From: Sequoia sempervirens
Lineage: Eukaryota > Streptophyta > Pinopsida > Cupressales > Cupressaceae
DNA length: 64,000 nucleotides
Assembly: GCA_007258455.2 (NCBI GenBank)
Contig: VDFB02373365.1
Span: 223,953,503-224,017,502, forward strand
Reading direction: 5' to 3'
The translations under genes and the position numbers were made by a program. Below the pieces are notes generated by a model. That model searched no databases. It was not told the DNA's origin and saw only the letters and a list, made by a program, of their open reading frames with translations. This document shows positions 48,455 through 59,950 of the stretch, in pieces. The first letter of the stretch is position 1; every line of letters begins with the position of its first letter.

Positions 48455-49866
48455 TGTTGACACCAAAATTTGACGAGGTAACAGTGTCTTATGGGAAGCT
48501 CAGTTTATGGGGGGGACCTTTTGCGCTAAACTAAGTGATCTCCGGGTTTTTATAGAAGCCAAATTCTTCTATAATGGGGGCTTGGAAAGGGAAAAGGAAA
48601 CAAATATAATAAAATGAAGTCTAACCTAAGGTGATGCACCAAGACTTAATGATAGGCACGATTAATCATAGATTTAAGGGCCTAAATTATGTTTGTAGTG
48701 TTCCAGAACATTAGAAATTGAAGATTACAACATAGACAATCCATTCATTGACAAAATAATATTGCATACATTCCTACTGCCAAGAAGAGTCATTAGACAT
48801 GATCTAGGTCAGAAAAATTGCATTCAACATATATAGAAGTTCTTAAATGAAATTTCTAGAAAATAAAAAGCACAGTTTACAGTTTGATCAAATAACATGA
48901 AAAAATAGAAAGGACGAACAATTTGCACAGTCTGAGAGTTTTTTGCAATCAAATAAAACAACAATAAAGGCCTGACATATTTTACTAAAACCAACGTTTT
49001 CTTCAAATTCTAGACCCTTTTCTCATAACAGAGAAAAATATATATAGCAGGGAAAAACCCCCACTGCTTTAGAGAGTAGCAACAGAAAAGATTTCACAAT
49101 CCCCTAGCAATGATGCAAGAATCAAAATATTCCCAAAGCCGTTGCAACAAAATCAATCTGGAACCAAGCATCTGGTCACTCCAGGAATAGGTGCATCCTT
49201 TGCAAATGATGGCAATGATCCCGACAATGCCCAATTAGACAAGTGTCACCCTCCTATACGAATGATTATGACACGCAGTGGCCAATAGCATCATTTGACT
49301 CATCTAGTCTATCGCCCAAATATGAGATCCGCTGGCTAGGCACATGGTATCCTTTTGCTGCCCGTATGAACCCTTTTCTTTTGCCACTGAGGACTTGTGT
49401 TAATGCTAGACGTGTCGAATGAGCAGAGCACTTCACCAAAAATGGAGGGAACAATCACCAATTGGGCGCAAAAGAGATGCGTGGCAGCATTTCGCTGCCC
49501 GCAATTGCTACTTCATCTCTACGTTGAAAGATTTGTGAATGGCAAACATGTAGCAAGTGTACACCGCAAATAGAAACCATGGGGCCTACCAAAACCTTTT
49601 GGAAAAAAGGGCTTTGTGGCACTCGAGCGGAGCCTAATGAGACAGTAAGAAAGCATGCTCAAAAGTATCCCGCAACCGCAACACGTAGAGGCATAGCGGA
49701 GTTTCCTGGGATGCGAAAGGAATGCCGAGACTCGGAGTTGGGAGGAGTAGACACATGGAGCAGCAGAGAAAAACCTAGATAAAAGGCTGAGCTGAATTTG
49801 TGATGCACAGGCCGACGGATAGAGGAAAAATACACCTGAAGGGAGCTAGTTAAATATTTATTAACA
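48455..49866 (-). repeat. 3' LTR of the Tat-like element (1412 bp)
   Basis: The minus strand starts TGTTAATAAATATTTAACTAG and ends GGTGTCAACA. It is the same length as the other LTR. A TATA-type ctatatatat lies at about 49041-49053 (minus), roughly 815 bases from the LTR start. Confidence 0.95.
49041..49053 (-). promoter_or_regulatory. TATA-type site in the 3' LTR of the Tat-like element
   Basis: The plus strand reads aaatatatatagc and the minus strand ctatatatatttt. It is kept in the other LTR at about 62776-62788. Confidence 0.55.
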
Positions 49867-49964
49867 AATTTTGGCAACTATCAGGGGCGTTTCGACTAAT
49901 GAACGGAGAACCTAAAATTTCTCTGGTTTTCAGGCCAGAGTGCCATTTCATTTAGAAAATGGAG

Positions 49965-52900
49965 TCAGAGATTGGAAAGAGCCATCTGCAGAGGCAACCA
50001 TTCATCCTCAGATGGCTTCACCATGTTGCACAAATTATCCTGCGCTCCACTTAGATCAATAGTTTCTTTGTGAGGCAGTGCATTGGGTAAAATGACCCCT
50101 GCTTCACAATGAAATAGTAGATATGCAAGTGGATGAATTAATCCCTCAATATTGGTCACGGTGGGAGGATGACTGGAATCCTTGAAAGCCTCCATATTAT
50201 TTTCCTTCTCTTCTATCTTTTTCGCAATCTTCTCGGCCGTGGCAATAGAGCCATCTTCAAGGAATGGGGACATAAAACCCATCCCATTTAACTCAAAGAA
50301 AATCCCCCGTATGTTGTCCAATGTCTTGTTCAAAATATCCACGGTTGCTTTAGTGCGCTGGAAGGCGAAGTGACAATGGATGAACTTATTTGCCGTTTGA
50401 GCAGCAACATCCCGATCTTCAATACCTGCTCTGGCAAGGCTTTCATCAGAGACCGAGTATAGCTCGGTGAGTAGATATTTTTCTTCTGAAACCTTCTCCA
50501 AAATGAACCATGGGAACTGCTCAATTGTATCATGGGCCTCCTGGCTCAGCTTTGATTCTTGGCGATGAATTGGAGGGTAGGCTGCAGTGTTAGGCAAAAC
50601 GCTTTAATATTTTCCCAGTGAGAGATGTACAATTGCCTAACCAATGGAGTGATGTCTGGCTGTGTAGGGGGAGATAGGAGAGATCCTTTAAGAGAAGCAA
50701 TCTCCACGTCTCTTGAAATAATGGCCTCAACCAATTCTGCCCTTTTCTTTTTTTCGGATGCTAGCTGTTCCGCAGTGCTGCTCATTTCTTTATTCCAATT
50801 CTCCTTGGCTTGGGAGTGATTTGTTAAGTGTGTGTCCAGAGAAGACTTTGTCTCTTGGAGTTCTTTTATTTGAGATTTTAGGCCCTTAAATTCAACCTTT
50901 TTTTCTTGTATTTTTTGCTCATATTGAGCCTGTTGGTGCTCCAACGCTTCATTTTTCTGCACCATTCCTTGACTATACTCAAGGCGAAGTCGCTCCAATT
51001 ATTCATTCTTCAGTTGCAAATTCTATTTCACCTCCTGATTCTTAGACTGTAGCTCTTTTATCATGGTAAGGTCAATAGCCTGAGTCTTCGCAAGTTCACC
51101 TTGAAGTCTGTTCCTCTCATCCTCTACTTCCAGCACCCTTTCCATCAAACGTGTGACATCCACCTCCAAGAATTTCTCTTTTTTCTCCAAAAAACTAATC
51201 CTTTCTCTTGCTACTTTAAGCTGCTCATCCTTCTTCTTTAGCTAGCGGCTAGTTTTAAGAAGTCAGAAGTGACTACCTGTTGCGTTTCCTCCATGATTTC
51301 AACCTTATCCTGCAGTAGGGCCACCTTCATGTTGAGCCCTACCGCATATATCTCATAATCTTTCAGGTGCATTTCCCCCTGAGGCTTGGTTACCCTCAGG
51401 TACATGGTTGCAAACTTCAATTCCTGCCAGGCCTCATCATAAAGAGTTTGTATTTTTGGCTCAATAGAAGCGCTATCATCTTTTGCCCTGCGCTTTTGCA
51501 TTCTACTTGTACGTGCCTCCTTTCCATAATCAATCTGTGCCATAAATTTGGCTGGCGATGAAACTAGCCCACCTACAAAAGGAGCACCAGAAGGCAGGAC
51601 ATAGAGATAGGTAACCTTCATAGGCGTAGACATTTGTTTCTTTTGGAGAGTGACAGTTTGCGGGGAGAAGTGGGGCACGTTCCAAATTTTGGTTTGAGGC
51701 CCAACAAAAGGGCTAGTCATTTGTAATGACTGAATTGGTGAATAGGCTATAGGAATCATAGGCTGGGATGGTGGAGGAGTTGTGAATGTGATGTTAGCCT
51801 ATTGCGATGGAAGAGGATCTGCAGTAATAGTGAAAAAAGAAGGGGCACTCGCAGGGGTTATGTTTTTGGAAAGCGAGGCAAGGAGAGTCTGAGCAACAAC
51901 AGCGGGTGTAAGGGTCCGCAAAGGAGTAAGGCCAAGTGGAGTGGTTTGTGAAAATTGGGTGGAACCTCTTGAATATGTTGGATTAAAAGTGGGAGGTAGA
52001 GGGCCAATACTCATGGCAGGGATCAACATTGAGGCATGGGTAGATACCAGGGAATGAGAAGCAAGGGAAGGAGTGAATTTTACCTATTGACTGGTCGATG
52101 GCGGCTCCAGAATTGTCAGCGACTCCTCCTCAGCCTCAGGCTACTGGCTAGTTGAAATCACTTTTCTTCCAGTGGGTTCTTGCGAACCCTCTCTGAGAAT
52201 GCTCTTCGTGCACTGCCGTTTCATAGGTGGGGTCTCCTGAGCTTTGAAAGCTATTACCGTTTGCTGTAGTGATAATATGGTTGGATTAGCGAACCAAGTG
52301 AGTGTACATGATGCCCTTGATATATTAAAGCGCACATTCGTGGCCACATAGGTGTGCTGTCCCAGGCCTTTCTCCTTTGGCACAGAGGAGGCTGATGTCG
52401 CCGCTTCCTCTTCTTGCTCTTCAGACTCTTCCCCTGGGTCTCCTCTCTTATCAATAATAGAGCTTGGGCTGGGGTGGCCCTCATTCCACCATCTTTCAAA
52501 TTCCTTATCATCCTTCAGATTGTCATAAGGGGCATCTAATTGCCCTGTTCCTTGATGATACTTCTAGAAAGCCTCTATTTTTTCAGCAGGCCACTCCTCA
52601 TCTTTCTTCAACTTATTGTACATGGTGCGTTCCATGTGGACATTATCTTTGGCCACCGCCCCAACAAAGTGGAACCTGTGTCATGACCCTCTAGTATCTT
52701 GCGTAGGAATACGTGCCAATTCAATAAAAATTCATCTTTGTCTGCCCGAGGGTTACGCCGCTTCTCCTAGTAAGGTCGGGGAATATGTGTAACTTTCATG
52801 TGCGGCTTCTGTAAGTCATTGAAAGGGTTGTAATCCCACTTATCATTTACCAACACCAACCCTAGATAAGCTAGTTTATCCTCCACTAACTGGTCTGATT

Positions 52901-54222
52901 ATTTCTTTGTCAGAGTTACCGACTTGAAATTCTTCAGACAAGAGAAGAATCCCTTCTTCTTGACACTTTTGCTGCTACATAAGGTAAAATCAATGATACA
53001 CACTTGATGATACATTTCCAGTGTGAGCACCCTATCTGTGACACAGGCTGGAAGCAGGAAAGGTTGACCAGTAAAGCCTCGCAACTAGAGAATCGTGAAA
53101 TCTATTCCTAAAAACAAGTCATAGGCGGGAGTGAAAATCTACATATATCTGGTCTGCTCCTTGTCGAGCCGGATTATGTCATCTTTTCCAATTAAATCAT
53201 GCAATACCAGAGTTATGAAATATTCCAAAAATGCATAATAATCATATGATGCAGAAAGAAAAGGCATCCACGTGGACATTGGCTTCCTCTTACCCCATTC
53301 ATCAAAAATTGATAATTCAAAATACCGGGTGAAGAAATTAGGGTTTTGATGCAAAAACATGTGAACCAGGAAATAAAGAAATATAAAATTTCCCTCCACT
53401 AGGTAATTCTTTATTTGTTGTATCATTTCATCTACCATGAACTCATCAAAATCATACCAGAAAGTATCATGCTGCTTGCAAAATTGGAATGCCGGTCCTA
53501 GTTGAAAAGTTTCCACCATCTCATCAGAGTCTTGGCCGCACACAAAAGCTAGCATGGATATGGCATCCTGTAAATCCTCATGTAATGCACCGTGTGACAA
53601 TGGAATACTTGGTAGTTTAGCGGCTGGGATGCCTTTCTTACCAATTTCCTCTAACAAGAACTCTGAGTTCTTTTTCATCACCCTCTATGTTTTCTCTCCT
53701 TTGCTAGGGTAAAAACTCAATGTTTTCTCTTCTTTTACTTGGGTCTGGGATGCATAACATATGCTAGATGGCCTTTGGGGTGATGTGAAATCTTAATTCT
53801 TGGCCCTCGATGTAGTGGGTGTTAGGGTTATAACACTGAATGGCAGCGTCAACTATCTCCGGGTAGTAGTGCACCAGTGAGACCATGTATTTTGGAAGAT
53901 CACTGTACCAAATTTTCCTTGTTGTAGATTTGTCTGCCTTTGGTGCTGTCAACCTTGCATAGGATGCTTCTCTTATGGACTTAGGTTTTTTTGTGAGCTG
54001 TGGATCATAGATATTATCCCATTTCTCCCCAACCCTTTTCTTGTTTCTACAATCTTTAGGCTTGGTTAGCTCTATTGTATACGCCCTCTTCAGCTTGCTT
54101 GGTATACCAGGCATAGAATACGCCAAATCCTCATAGAAATATACACCCTCTGATGACCGTATGAATGTAAACAACTCCTGGCTGATTTCCTCTTGCATTA
54201 GCTGAGATGAACTCTTTGACAT
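49965..54222 (-). pseudogene. Large accessory sense ORF of the Tat-like element, unknown function
   Basis: I do not recognise this family. Reading from ATG 54222 downwards through about four frameshifts and several TAG/TAA stops gives about 1400 codons. The N-terminal globular part includes SEGVYFYEDLAYSMPGIPSK, YYPEIVDAAIQCYNPNTHYI and ISMLAFVCGQDSDEMVETFQ. A middle part includes FHFVGAVAKDNVHMERTMYN and FERWWNEGHPSPSS, then an acidic EESEEQEEEAA stretch and a Pro/Ser/Thr-rich linker (52141-51760). A long coiled coil (about 51240-50650) has heptad-like LEVDVTRLMERVLEVEDERN and KKVEFKGLKSQIKELQETKS. The tail includes FPWFILEKVSEEKYLL. It lies in pol orientation between pol and the 3' LTR. Extra ORFs in this position are known in some Tat-lineage elements, but their functions are not. 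Confidence 0.65.
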
Positions 54223-55042
54223 CTCTCTTTGGATGAAGACCTCTGCGAGTTCTAGACTCTGTAATTTTTCTTAGCTCTAGATATGCAAAAGAGGAACAAC
54301 TCTGCACCTTTAGCTTTCACGTTTGTGAAAAGACTTTGAATTATTAAGCCTTTTCATGCAATATTTGACTATCTTTCCTCAAGGTGGTAGACGAAAGCAT
54401 GCCTTTTTCATTTAATTCGACATGTACCGTTAATTTTGCAATTCGTGTAAAATGAACTACTTGCCATTTTAAGGAGGTAAGAGTTTATTATTATGTTCGA
54501 CAACCATGTGATACCCTGTGATTCCCTTGAAACTTGAGCCGACAACTTTCTTTCTAACCTTGCGTTAGTATGTGCTAGTAATTAATATCCTGGCCGGAAT
54601 GATTACGCCAAAGCAAACAATCATGACCTGAAAAGATATGGATACTGCCTTGGGCTCTGGGAAACACCTATGAGATGACACAATGGCCTACGGCCGTGCG
54701 ACTTATTGTCGATGAGCCCCACCTTTTTAAAGCTAATTAATTAGCTCCTATTAATCTAGCACGCATTGAGCCATACCTCTGTAGATGCAACTAGCCCAAA
54801 AATGTGAGAAAACATAGGCACACCTTTCAAGTTGGCATCTAGTTATCATCACATTTTCTCGAAATGGATTAGCATGTGTTTTGTCATTTTTTCTATAAAT
54901 GGGCCGGTAAGTAGCGAGGAAATCATACTTAGCATTTGAGCAGTGATAGGTTGTTAGCAGAGTTTTAAGCAAGTTTTCTCATAGGTTAGGTGATAGGTAA
55001 ATTTTAGTATTGGCCAAAAAGCATAGGCATAGTGTCAAAATC
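54223..55042. promoter_or_regulatory. 820-bp divergent intergenic region between the two accessory ORFs
   Basis: The sense ORF starts at 54222 going left and the antisense ORF starts at 55043 going right. A plus-strand TATA box (TATAAAT, 54894-54900) is 143 bases before the antisense ATG. No equally clear TATA box is seen for the minus-strand ORF. No coding sequence is recognised in this stretch. Confidence 0.45.
54894..54900 (+). promoter_or_regulatory. TATA box for the antisense ORF
   Basis: ttcTATAAATgggcc, on the strand opposite to pol, upstream of the ATG at 55043. Confidence 0.45.
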
Positions 55043-55762
55043 ATGGATACTCCTGTTCGTCTAACCTCTTATAAGTCGTAGACAATGTTTCTAGGGGAGG
55101 TTTCTACTAGGCGGCTGAAAAGGATGACTAAGAATAAGCATTCCTTGGTCTTGGTAGCCATAAAGTGGGTTTTGGGTAAAGACTACATAGAATATGAGGA
55201 CAAGTATCAGGTGAATATTGATATATGTTCCCACTTCGTAGCATCTATGTTAGACATTAACATCCCCAGGCCTCTCATCCTGAAGTTGGTCAAAGAAATA
55301 TTTCCCAAAAAGTACCTGAATGGCCTTGGTGAAGTTGCTGCTCACGCCACATTTGGGGTAGGTCTACCATCAGCCAGCAACCTCCGTCGCTACATTGAGT
55401 AATAAGCAGTAGTTGTATGGCTACCATTTCTGAGTGGATTCCGCCTTCAGACACACAACGAGCATCGACAGAGGGTTACCTAGGCCTTGCACTTCTTGTT
55501 CCGCAGTTACAAAGTGATACCTTTCTATGACGTAGATTGGTATACTAACTTCAGGAACCTGGTATTTCCCTCACCAATGGCGGTTGTGCCAAATGATGCT
55601 ACTTCTACTGCTGAAGAACCTGCTGAAAAGGAAGAGGTAGACACTGCCATTGATGCGTCAATTGTTGCCTCTTGTGCCCTTGGATTGAAACCACTCTCTG
55701 TTAAAAAAATGCCTCCCCGTTTTCTTTATTTCCCGCTGTTGCCTAGACCATCTGCCCTATAG
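55043..55762 (+). pseudogene. Antisense accessory ORF of the Tat-like element, about 240 codons
   Basis: One plus-strand frame starts at ATG 55043 (MDTPVRLTSYKS) and runs to TAG 55760-55762 with four internal stops and no frameshift: TAG after TSYKS, TAA-TAA after LRRYIE, and TAG after HRQRVT. All suit original CAG or CAA (Gln) codons. Readable blocks are KHSLVLVAIKWVLGKDYIEY, INIPRPLILKLVKEIFPKKY, VWLPFLSGFRLQTHNEHRQR, LHFLFRSYKVIPFYDVDWYT and an acidic Ala/Glu-rich part before a basic end. I recognise no domain. It is opposite in strand to pol and lies just beyond the integrase. The consistent frame and the TATA box upstream argue that it was a real gene. Confidence 0.55.
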
Positions 55763-56158
55763 TGTGTATATAAGCCTAAAAAAAGGCTATCATTTTGGAT
55801 ATATAAAATAATAGCTCAAATACTTGTATACGTTTTGGATTATGGCTTCCTAACCATTTTGAAATGTAAAAACTGAAGAATATATATAAATAGATATATA
55901 TCTTTTAAAAAATCCACATCTCTTTCTTTCATTCTGCATTTCAGTTTTATGGGCTTTTATAGCATATGTGTTATTTCTCTGTACATGGGTGTGTTTCATG
56001 TAAAGCAATCTTGCTATTCCACCCTCCGTAATAATGGGTTAATTCCACAAAAGCACAAACCAATTTCGAAAAAGATTGGCCAAAGAAAGGGAAATAAAAT
56101 AAAACACTATTCACATATGTACAAAATATTCACATATGTACAAAATAGAACTCAACAC
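55763..56158. other. Spacer between the convergent ends of antisense ORF and pol
   Basis: AT-rich, with a short direct repeat attcacatatgtacaaaat (twice at about 56109-56148). It should hold the 3' ends of both the plus-strand antisense transcript and any pol transcript. No gene seen. Confidence 0.5.
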
Positions 56159-57500
56159 CTAATGGAACAAATTAAGATGAATCCCATTAACCAGGATTCC
56201 TAAGGGTTCCTGTTCCATATTTTCTAACTCGAAAGTGTTATGCTCCTTACATCGAATGATTTTAAAGGGACCCTCCAATAGACTATCAAATTTACCATGC
56301 TGACCTGGCTTAGCATCCCTTTTATCATATTTCAGTACTAAGTCTCTGCACTTTAGGCCTTGGTCGGAAGCCTTCTTGTCAAACCATCGCTTGACCACTT
56401 GTTGATGGTTTGGCATGGCTATTAGGGAATTCTCCCTTTTTTCTTGCACTTCTAACAGTTCGGCAAGCCGAACTTCTATGGTGCCATTTTGTTATATCTC
56501 AAGGGATTTCAACAATTGGAGTGCCAGAATCTCCATAGATATAGGTAACAACGCCTCTTTCCTATATACCAACTCATAAGGAAAAGTATTAAGGACTTGC
56601 TTAGGAGTTATACATTTTTCCCAGAGTGCTACTCGGAGGTTTTTATGCCATTCCTTCTGGTGTTCCGAAACAATCCTTTTAAGGAGCTGGACTAGGCTCT
56701 TGTTTATTGACTCCGCTAGGCCGTTTCCCTATGGGTAATAATTTGATGATGTCTTGAGGAATATTCCATTCATTAATGTGAAGCGACATACCTTTGTTCC
56801 TAGGAAAGCTCTGGAATTATCAGAAATCATAGTCTTTGGAGGACCGAACCTTGTCACCAGTTCTTTGAGGAAATCTACAATCTCTATTTCTGTTATGCTT
56901 TTTAGTGGAACGACCTCCGTCCATCTGGTGAAGTAATCTATGGTGGTCAGAATCCACTTGTGTCCAGAATTAGAAGATGGGTTAATCATCCTGATGAAGT
57001 CCAGGCCCCATTGCACAAATGGTTCATCCACCACTATGGGTTTGAGAGGCATTACAAAATTCCTCTTTCTGTCAATAAAGAACTGACATTTTTTGCAAGA
57101 TCTTACCAAAGAGTGGGAGTTGTTAAACAGTGTAGGCCAATAGTAACCAAAACACATGATCTTAATAGTGGTGGTATTAGCAGAGAAGTGTCTGCCCGCA
57201 ATGCTGTTGTGGAACACATCGAGGATCCTCTTTGCTTGCTCCAAAGTAATGCATCACAAGAGAACGCCATTGAAATTCCTTTTGAAAAGGACTCCCTCTA
57301 CTAGCGTATATCCACAATTTTGTAGTTGGTAATATATCCTTTTTTGGGATGAGAGACCTAGCAGATACTTTCTAGTTTGCATGAACCTCATTCTATTAGT
57401 CAGCCAACATCCCTCCGATTCTGGTTCATTTATCAAGACGAGCTCCGGTTGCTCTGCTACGGCAGTTATATTCTCGTTCTGTGCCATGTATTCACACAAT
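56159..57500 (-). pseudogene. Tat-like element: integrase
   Basis: The frame is shared with the RT upstream. The zinc-binding part includes FHNSIAGRHFSAN, GYYWPTLFNNSH and SCKKCQFF. The core has QWGLDFIRMI, TTIDYFTRWTEVVP, FGPPKTMISDNSRAFLG and, after a TAG (suiting an original CAG), GNGLAESINKSLVQLLKR, so the three acidic catalytic residues (WGLD, ISDN, AESI) are all present. The C-terminal part reads WFDKKASDQGLKCRDLVLKY and GPFKIIRCKEHNTFELEN. A few in-frame stops break it. Confidence 0.93.
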
Positions 57501-57532
57501 CCTCTTCCTCTAATAGTTTTAGTAGGTTTGAC

Positions 57533-58860
57533 CTAAATGTCATATTCAAGGATCTTGGTAATCCAATTAGCTATTTTTTCTGTGATCTCCCTTTCCATGA
57601 TATATCCACGCACAATGGAATGTGCAACATACACAAACACCTCGTTGTAGGAAATTAGATGGCAAAATTTTTTAAGTCCCTTCACTATTGCAAAGGCCTG
57701 CCTTTCGACGAAATTATAATTCACCTCATTTTCCTTCAGGGTCCAGGAGTAGAACACCACTGGATGTTCTCCTTTTCCTTCATCATCCTTTCGGGTTAGG
57801 ACAGTAGTGATACTGGACTTGCTACTGAATGCATACATTATAAAATCCTTAGATTGATTTGGATTAACTAGTATCGGAGCTGTGGAAATAGATTCCTTGA
57901 CCTTTTCAAAGGATTTCTGAGCTTCGATCGTCCACTTGAATTCCTGATCCTTTTTAAGCATCAGGGTGATTGGCTTAATTATTCCTGCAAAGTTAGAAAC
58001 AAACTTGCTAACAAAATTTACTTTTCCCAGGAAAGACTGAACACCTTTCTTATTCACCAAAAGGGGAAGTTCCTTGATAGCTTTCACCCATTCAGGGTTG
58101 ATTGAAACCCCCTCCTTAGATACCACATGTCCTAACAGCTTGCCTTGCGGTACTCTGAATACACATTTTTTTGGATTTAGGGAAACTCCAAACTCGTGAC
58201 ACTTTTGAAAAAATAATTCTAAGTGATCAAAATGATCATCCTTAGATTTAGAAAATATAGTAAGATCATCCAAGTAAATTAGAATAAACTTATTGATTAG
58301 TTCACTGAATGCGATGTCCATCGCCCGCTGGAATGTTGCCCCTGCATAGGATAAACCAAAAGGAATTTTAGCATATGCAAATGTTCCCCACTTTGTGGTG
58401 AATGTAGTCTTGTGTTGATCCTCTTCCTTAACTCGGATCTTATTGTAGCTAGAAAAACTGTCCAACAAAGAAAGCATTTCAGATCCTGCAACCTTTTGTA
58501 ATATTGACTCCATAGAAGGTAGTGGATAGTGGTCCTTTAAAGATGCTCTGTTTAGGTCTCGAAAGTCCACACACAAATAGATATATCCATTCTTCTTTCA
58601 GATTGGGACCAGATTAGATACCCAAGTACTATGCTTGATTGGGAAGACAATGTACGACTCAATGAGCTTAGTTAGCTCTTGCACCATTAGCGCTTCAATT
58701 TTATGGTTGACTGGCCTCTATTTTTGTCGGACTGGTTTTGCACCTTTTGTTAGCTCAATAGTGTGCTAAATGATATCAGGATCATACCCTTCTAGATCAT
58801 CATAGGACCAGGCCACTACTCCATACTTTTCACAAAAAATGATGAGTCGTTCTTTATCAT
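57533..58860 (-). pseudogene. Tat-like element: reverse transcriptase and degenerate RNase H
   Basis: The RT begins near 58800 (DPDII-stop-HTIELTKGAKPVRQK) and reads open from 58576 to 57533: CVDFRDLNRASLKDHYPLPS, SEMLSLLDSFSSYNKIRV, DQHKTTFTTKWGTFAYAKIP, GATFQRAMDIAFSELINKF and the catalytic LIYLDDLTIFSK. The thumb SLNPKKCVFRVPQGKLLGHV and QSFLGKVNFVSKFVSNFAG follow. The linked RNase H reads DFIMYAFSSKSSITTVLTRK, VVFYSWTLKENEVNYNFVER; the usual first catalytic Asp (family D-A-S) is missing at MYAFSS. Loss of this site next to a second, intact RNase H domain is as expected for Tat-type elements. Confidence 0.95.
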
Positions 58861-58935
58861 GGTGTGAGACATTTTTCTCGACTCGACGATTCCTACCATC
58901 TGAGACTCGGAGGTCCACGTAATCACTTTTGTCTA

Positions 58936-59950
58936 CTACAAACTTCTGTTTATCATTTTGGACATCATCACAATCAATTTTTTTTTGAGAGTAACCAACC
59001 CTTTCAGAAGCTTGTTAGATTTGAGCTGCATAATTTGTCCTTCATAAGCTTCGGCAATCTTTAGTTGAAACTGATTGGCAAACTCCCCTGAGTGCTGGAG
59101 AAATGAGGCGATGTGTTCATCACTTTCAAAAATTTCCAACTCTGATCATTGTCGGGGATCGCTGATCGGACTAGCACTCGTACTAAATGTTCGTTATGTA
59201 TAAGGTTAGAGGCAAGATCAAATTGAGCACCAATCACGGCCATGCGATCTACACTACTATTTTGTCCTTGGGGAATAGTCTGAATGTTAAAGGCTTCAAA
59301 ACCCTCAATCAATTCACAGACTCGGTGCCAATAGGATATCATGCGGACATTCTTTACTACGGAAATCCCTCGAACTTGGTTGACTACTAGTTCGAAATCC
59401 CCGAACACCATTAATTGCTTAATGCCCAATCATTCCACAAGGCTTAAACCTTGAACTAATCCTTCATATTCAGCCTCATTGTTTGAACAGGTGAAATGAA
59501 AACAAAAAGACCTTAACAATTTTTCATTTTGTGGGGATATTCGATATATCCCTGCTCCAACACCCACTTTGCTTCTTGCTCCATCAAAGTACAGTGTCCA
59601 TAGCTCATTTGCTTGGCTACCTTCAAACTCTTTGGTGACATTTGGAAGCACTTGGTATTCATCATAAATTACATAGGTGCCCAATGCTGTAGCATGATAA
59701 TTTTCGAAAGGATCATTGTCCATGTGTTCACTCAAAAGAGCATCTTCTTTGTCATTCCGATCTCCACTCACCTTTTCTTCCTCAAGTAATTCAACGCAAT
59801 ACATTTCTTGCTTGGTGATAGAGGTATGCACGACTTCAAAATTGAACAAGGCTTCATCCGCTACATGTTCAAAATGTAAAGCCTCTGATTCTATCTTCAT
59901 TTTTGTGCCATGCTTGGTTCTGAGTATCAGATGTGATCAATCGAAGGACA
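58936..59950 (-). pseudogene. Tat-like element: archaeal-type RNase H between protease and RT
   Basis: In one frame (59900-59061, interrupted by TGA near 59430) the minus strand reads ELWTLYFDGARSKVGVGAGI, SNNEAEYEGLVQGLSLVE, LMVFGDFELVVNQVRG, NSSVDRMAVIGAQF. The RNase H catalytic pattern Asp (FDGA), Glu (AEYE), Asp (GDFE), Asp (VDRM) is complete. Upstream, the polyprotein is continuous with the protease linker (VGVIKALPLTLFV, MIIDVPPMFSLCLS, GGYLSFD). Downstream, a linker (NQFQLKIAEAYEGQIMQLKS) leads into RT. The domain is therefore natively placed ahead of RT, not moved there by rearrangement. Confidence 0.9.

Noticed and set aside
52254..52511. Minus ORF MIRNLKDGGMRATPAQ
   Set aside because: It overlaps the better frame (EFERWWNEGHPSPSS, EESEEQEEEAA) of the accessory ORF, so it is a shadow.
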